This document shows positions 60,400-64,000 of a DNA stretch of 64,000 bases, in pieces. Both the position numbers and the translations under genes were made by a program. Below the pieces are notes generated by a model, which was not told where the DNA came from, ran no database searches, and saw only the letters and a program-made list of their open reading frames with translations. Positions within the stretch are counted from its first letter, which is position 1. The number at the start of each line of letters is the position of its first letter. This DNA comes from Acholoe squamosa (Eukaryota; Annelida; Polychaeta; Phyllodocida; Polynoidae): NCBI GenBank assembly GCA_949317995.1, contig OX439045.1, positions 44,659,693-44,723,692 of the forward strand, in the 5' to 3' direction.

Positions 60400-62665
60400 A
60401 TGAATGGTTATTCTCTGTACCGGTTAGATCGACAAAGAGACAAAGAAGCGGGCGGAGTATGTGCTTTTATTCATGATAATATATCTTGTGGTGACTTGAT
60501 ATATAGAAATCTTAATGTTAGCAATATTGATATTGAGACAGTGATCACCTACCAGTATATGTCATTTTAAATAGGCCCTCTTGCAAAATAAATGAGAGAA
60601 ATTTTAAGGGTCCATCATATAACAATTTCAATGATGAATTGTTTGTGAAATGATTCAAATATCTCTCTTGGTAACAATTTGACAATTTTGAAAGCATTGA
60701 ACAATGTTGGAAAGTGTTTGAAAACAACACCAATGTTATTTTAGATATATTGTGTCCAATTTTAATATCCGTTTTAAAGAAGACCCATGGCTAACCCCTG
60801 GACTTATTGCTGAAATTATTACAAAAAAACAACGCATTAAAAAAGGCTAAGAGAACAAATACCATTTTAGACTGGGATCTAGCAAGAACCCCAAAAAAAT
60901 AGATGTTCATCCAACTTAAAAAAAAGCCAAACAAGACTTTGTGGTTGATGAAATCACTAATAACATAAAATATTCAAGAAAGTTCTGGGCAGCCCTGAAA
61001 AAGATTAAAAAAGGACATTCATTTGGTAAATGTACCGATGTAAACAATTCTGACTCAGCGGATTTTATCAATGGTTTCTTCGCTAATATCGGACCTAATC
61101 TAGGAAAAAGAAATGTTGAATGGACTTTCAAAGGAACTGAATGTCATGAATAGATGCCTGAAATAGTTATATCAGAGGAAGATGTTATTTCAGCGGTGAA
61201 AAAGCTTAATTCTAGCAAAAGTTCTTTTTTAACCCATATATCTACCCATGTTTTTAAACTAGCTGTTCTAGCTCAAGTAACTCGTTTTACAAGACCATTG
61301 AATATTGCTGAAAGTTATATACCTGTATCATGGTAATCAGCCAAGGTCACTCCACTACCGAAAGGGGGGAATTAAAGAATGTTTTAAATTAAAGGCCCAT
61401 TAGTCAATTACCAATTCCTGGAAAAATCTTAGAAAGAATAATCCACACTGATTTAGACAAGCATCGTGATCAAGATAACATCTTGTCAAAATTTCATGGG
61501 GGTTATCGGAAAAATAGATCAACGATAGATACCATATCAATATTAACTGATGATATTCTAAGAAATAGGAATAAAGGTCATGTGACCTTGGATGGTTTCA
61601 TCGATACAAAGAAAGCTTTTGATTGTTGTAACCACCCACATTATATTATTGAAAACAAAAAACGCTGGAGAAATATGGAGTAAGAGGGAAAAAAACTCTA
61701 ACTGTAATAGCTAATGATATTATTTATAGTTCTCTTTCAATTATTTGTGGTGTGCCACAGGGTAGTATTTTAGGCCCTTACCGTTTTTAAATTATATAAA
61801 TGACGTTTTAGAAAATGAAACAAATATTAAGGTTTTATTATGCAGAAGATACAGTTGTTTACACCAGTGGCAAAACTGTTAATGGCACAATACCAGTACT
61901 ATAAAATGGTCTAAATAGATGTGCCGTATTGTCTGCATCAAACAAGGTAACAATGAATGAAAGTACAAAAAAGAAATAATAGCTTTTACCTCTGACATCA
62001 AATATAAAAAAAATAGAACCCTATTATTGTCAACGGAAAGACTCCAACTTCTAAATATTTGGGTGTTATTCTAGATAATGACCTGAACTTTAAAGCACAT
62101 TTTCGAGAATTGAAAAAATCTGTAATCTATAAAACTTTTCTATTGTACAAACTTTGATCTTTCGTACCAAGTGAAATACTGCTACGTATTTTTAAAACCT
62201 ATGTTGTACCGGTAATTGACTATGCTGATGTTATCTACGCTGGTGCTTCTAATACGGTACTTGCTGAATTGCAAACATTACAAAATAGATGCATCAAACA
62301 TTGTCTGAAAATGCCAGTAATGACATCTACGGATTTTATCCACCAGGAATCTAAACTTCCATATCTTGAATATAGACAGGAAAATCATTTAAGAGTGATG
62401 ACTTTTAAATTATCAAAAAAGCCGGAATATTTAAAAAAATATGATTAGGAACACACGGTTGAATAATGCTCCTATTCTATATTTATATGAAAGGTCAAAT
62501 TTAAAAGCATATGATAGATCTGTTGAATACTTGACGAGTCACATCTGGAATGCATTACCCATAGACTTAAGAAATCTCGATGAGGTTGATCAGTTCAAAA
62601 ATAAAAGTAAGGAAATTATGTGCAATACCATCCCAAAAGATGCCATCAATATTTATGCAGCGTGA
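60400..62665 (+). pseudogene. LINE ORF2 (endonuclease and reverse transcriptase), broken
   Basis: The endonuclease tail is visible as YRLDRQRDKEAGGVCAFIHD near 60420-60475. A linker follows (EDPWLTPGLIAEIITKK style, then KFWAALKKIKKG). Reverse transcriptase blocks come next: LNSSKSS, GKILERIIHTDLDKH, GGYRKNRSTIDTI, then FIDTKKAFDCCNH (first catalytic Asp) near 61600, CGVPQGSILGP near 61750, and YAEDTVVY near 61840. In the last the usual YADD reads YAED, so a catalytic Asp is lost. KYLGVILDNDLNFKAH and a C-terminal IWNALPIDLRNL follow. At least seven stops or frame changes interrupt it. In a live element this enzyme nicks the target and copies RNA into DNA; this copy is dead. Confidence 0.85.
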
Positions 62666-62690
62666 ACTTATATTTCACGTAAGACCAGAT

Positions 62691-63251
62691 TTGTGATAGC
62701 TGTGATAAAGAACATGTGATTATATTATATTGAAACATATAACAATGATTATCCTATTTTGTAAAATTATCTATACAGTATATACAAATCTACATCGACA
62801 AATAAGATGCCCTGAATTTATAGACCTATTTTAGATGGTTTTTAATCATTTTATTTTATACTTTGATTTTAGTGAATTAGATATATGATCAGTAATTGGA
62901 CAAATACACAACATACGTATCATCTATTTATTATTTGCCAAGTGGTAACAACTTCATTGAACCGTAATCTAATATTATCAAGTCACAGAAACATTGTGTC
63001 AAATATAACTTCTTGTATTAGGTGCGAGGGCGCAAGTACGATTTGTTATATAGGATGTATGTATCACCCACTTCAGTTCTCTTCAGCACTGACCTGTGAT
63101 ATTATGTATGCTGGATATCCTTATAAGCATATTTCTCCATAAATGACCCACATAAAAGCTATTTAAATACTGTCCTAAACGACAAATGGTTCACCAAAAA
63201 TTGAAAATTTCAATTGTCATGTGAAATTTTGAGTTATTATGCCACTAATCA
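62691..63251. other. Non-coding stretch, AT-rich
   Basis: May include the LINE 3' untranslated tail. No other feature. Confidence 0.4.
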
Positions 63252-63555
63252 CACTGAAAACATGGAAGATCCGAAACGAGTCAGCGGTGACCACTTTAGG
63301 TCCCCAAGTTGACAATACCTAAAACTACAACTTTAGGTAGTAAAAATGACAACTTTAGGTCATCATCCTGATGACCTAAGTCGTCAGTATGATGACTCTG
63401 TACTGTCAGTATTGTCATACTGACAGCTCAGGTTGTCAGGATGATGACCTAAAGTCGTCATTTTGACTACCTAATGTTGTAGTTTTAGGTATCATCAACT
63501 TGAGGACCTAAAGTGGTCACCGCTGACTAGTTTCATATCTTCCATGCTTTCAGTG
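63252..63555. mobile_element. Foldback element, CACTGAA-ended
   Basis: The 304-bp element is almost entirely an inverted repeat. Arms of about 130 bp start CACTGAAAACATGGAAGAT and, as complement of the right, CACTGAAAGCATGGAAGAT. Both continue with GTCAGCGGTGACCACTTTAGG and further matched blocks around a small centre near 63400. It would fold into one long hairpin. Flanks are CA and GA, so the target duplication is not clear. No coding capacity. Confidence 0.88.
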
Positions 63556-64000
63556 GACTTTTGATTACCTTTTTCTAATTTACTAACAAGGGGGTATCTT
63601 ACATCAGCAACGCTGACATACCCTCCTTACTTGTTTGGCACTATTGATTGAATTACTACTGATTGACTTCTATAAATGAAGATTTACCATGTTGTAACCT
63701 ATATTGAGTATGACCAGACTCAGAAGGATTACCTGTACTTGACATGAATTATAATGCCAAATAAATTTAAATTGTTCCTTAAAAAACATTCCTGTGTGTT
63801 TTAGGGGAAATAGACCTGATTCTCTCCCAAAGACACAAAAGCACTCCTTGATATAAGAAACGTTGTGGGCAAAGTTATCAAGTATTTCACTAGCTGTGTG
63901 AGAAAACCCCCAAAGTATGGCCGGGTTGGAAAAGTCCGGGATACAGTTCATGTTGTACATTAGCACATGAACAATAAATCTCACGTTCAGTTGAACATCA
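63556..64000. other. Non-coding stretch, no gene recognised
   Basis: A minus-strand open frame of 104 codons (63670-63984) has no recognisable domain. Confidence 0.4.

Larger units (their letters stand above)
59555..62690 (+). mobile_element. Degraded LINE (non-LTR) retrotransposon
   Basis: Remains of an L1-type ORF1, part of an apurinic-type endonuclease and most of a reverse transcriptase follow in order on the plus strand, broken by stops and frameshifts. Only about 110 bp separate ORF1 from the endonuclease tail, so the first part of the endonuclease has been deleted. The reverse transcriptase style fits the CR1/L2/jockey group. The 3' side ends in AT-rich DNA; no target duplication was found. 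Confidence 0.88.

Overview
This is animal nuclear DNA, about 60% A+T. It has spliceosomal introns with GT-AG borders, long gene-free stretches and many transposon families. Very few genes belong to the host. An invertebrate is likely, and a marine deuterostome such as a lancelet is possible, but I cannot fix the species. All calls come from reading the sequence; no database search was made.

Layout. 1-14.2 kb is non-coding, with small repeats and non-autonomous DNA transposons: a 222-bp element at 8226, a TTAA-flanked element at 11116 and a hairpin repeat at 1755. It also has two CpG-rich, promoter-like patches near 9.2 and 10.1 kb. 14.2-19.8 kb is the best-preserved unit: an apparently complete PIF/Harbinger transposon. 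A four-exon DDE transposase gene (+) and a three-exon MADF-domain gene (-) converge inside inverted terminal repeats and GCCCGAT-rich subterminal repeats. 19.8-49 kb is mostly gene-free and holds several short inverted-repeat elements. One is a 1.85-kb relative of the 8226 element whose interior has expanded into two separate tandem arrays. At 49.3-49.5 kb on the minus strand there is one credible host exon, encoding a signal peptide and ending in a strong splice donor, with a CpG-rich promoter-like region upstream. Further elements lie at 53.2 and 63.3 kb. A heavily damaged LINE retrotransposon, with an L1-type ORF1 and CR1/jockey-like endonuclease and reverse transcriptase remains, fills 59.5-62.7 kb.

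How parts relate. The two Harbinger proteins probably act together: the DDE nuclease cuts and the MADF protein binds the repeated ends. Many small elements here end in CACTG, CACAG or CCCAG and are flanked by 2-bp duplications of varying sequence. This suggests that one CACTA/CMC-like transposase supply moved several unrelated-looking families. A 74-bp near-palindrome occurs three times across the window.
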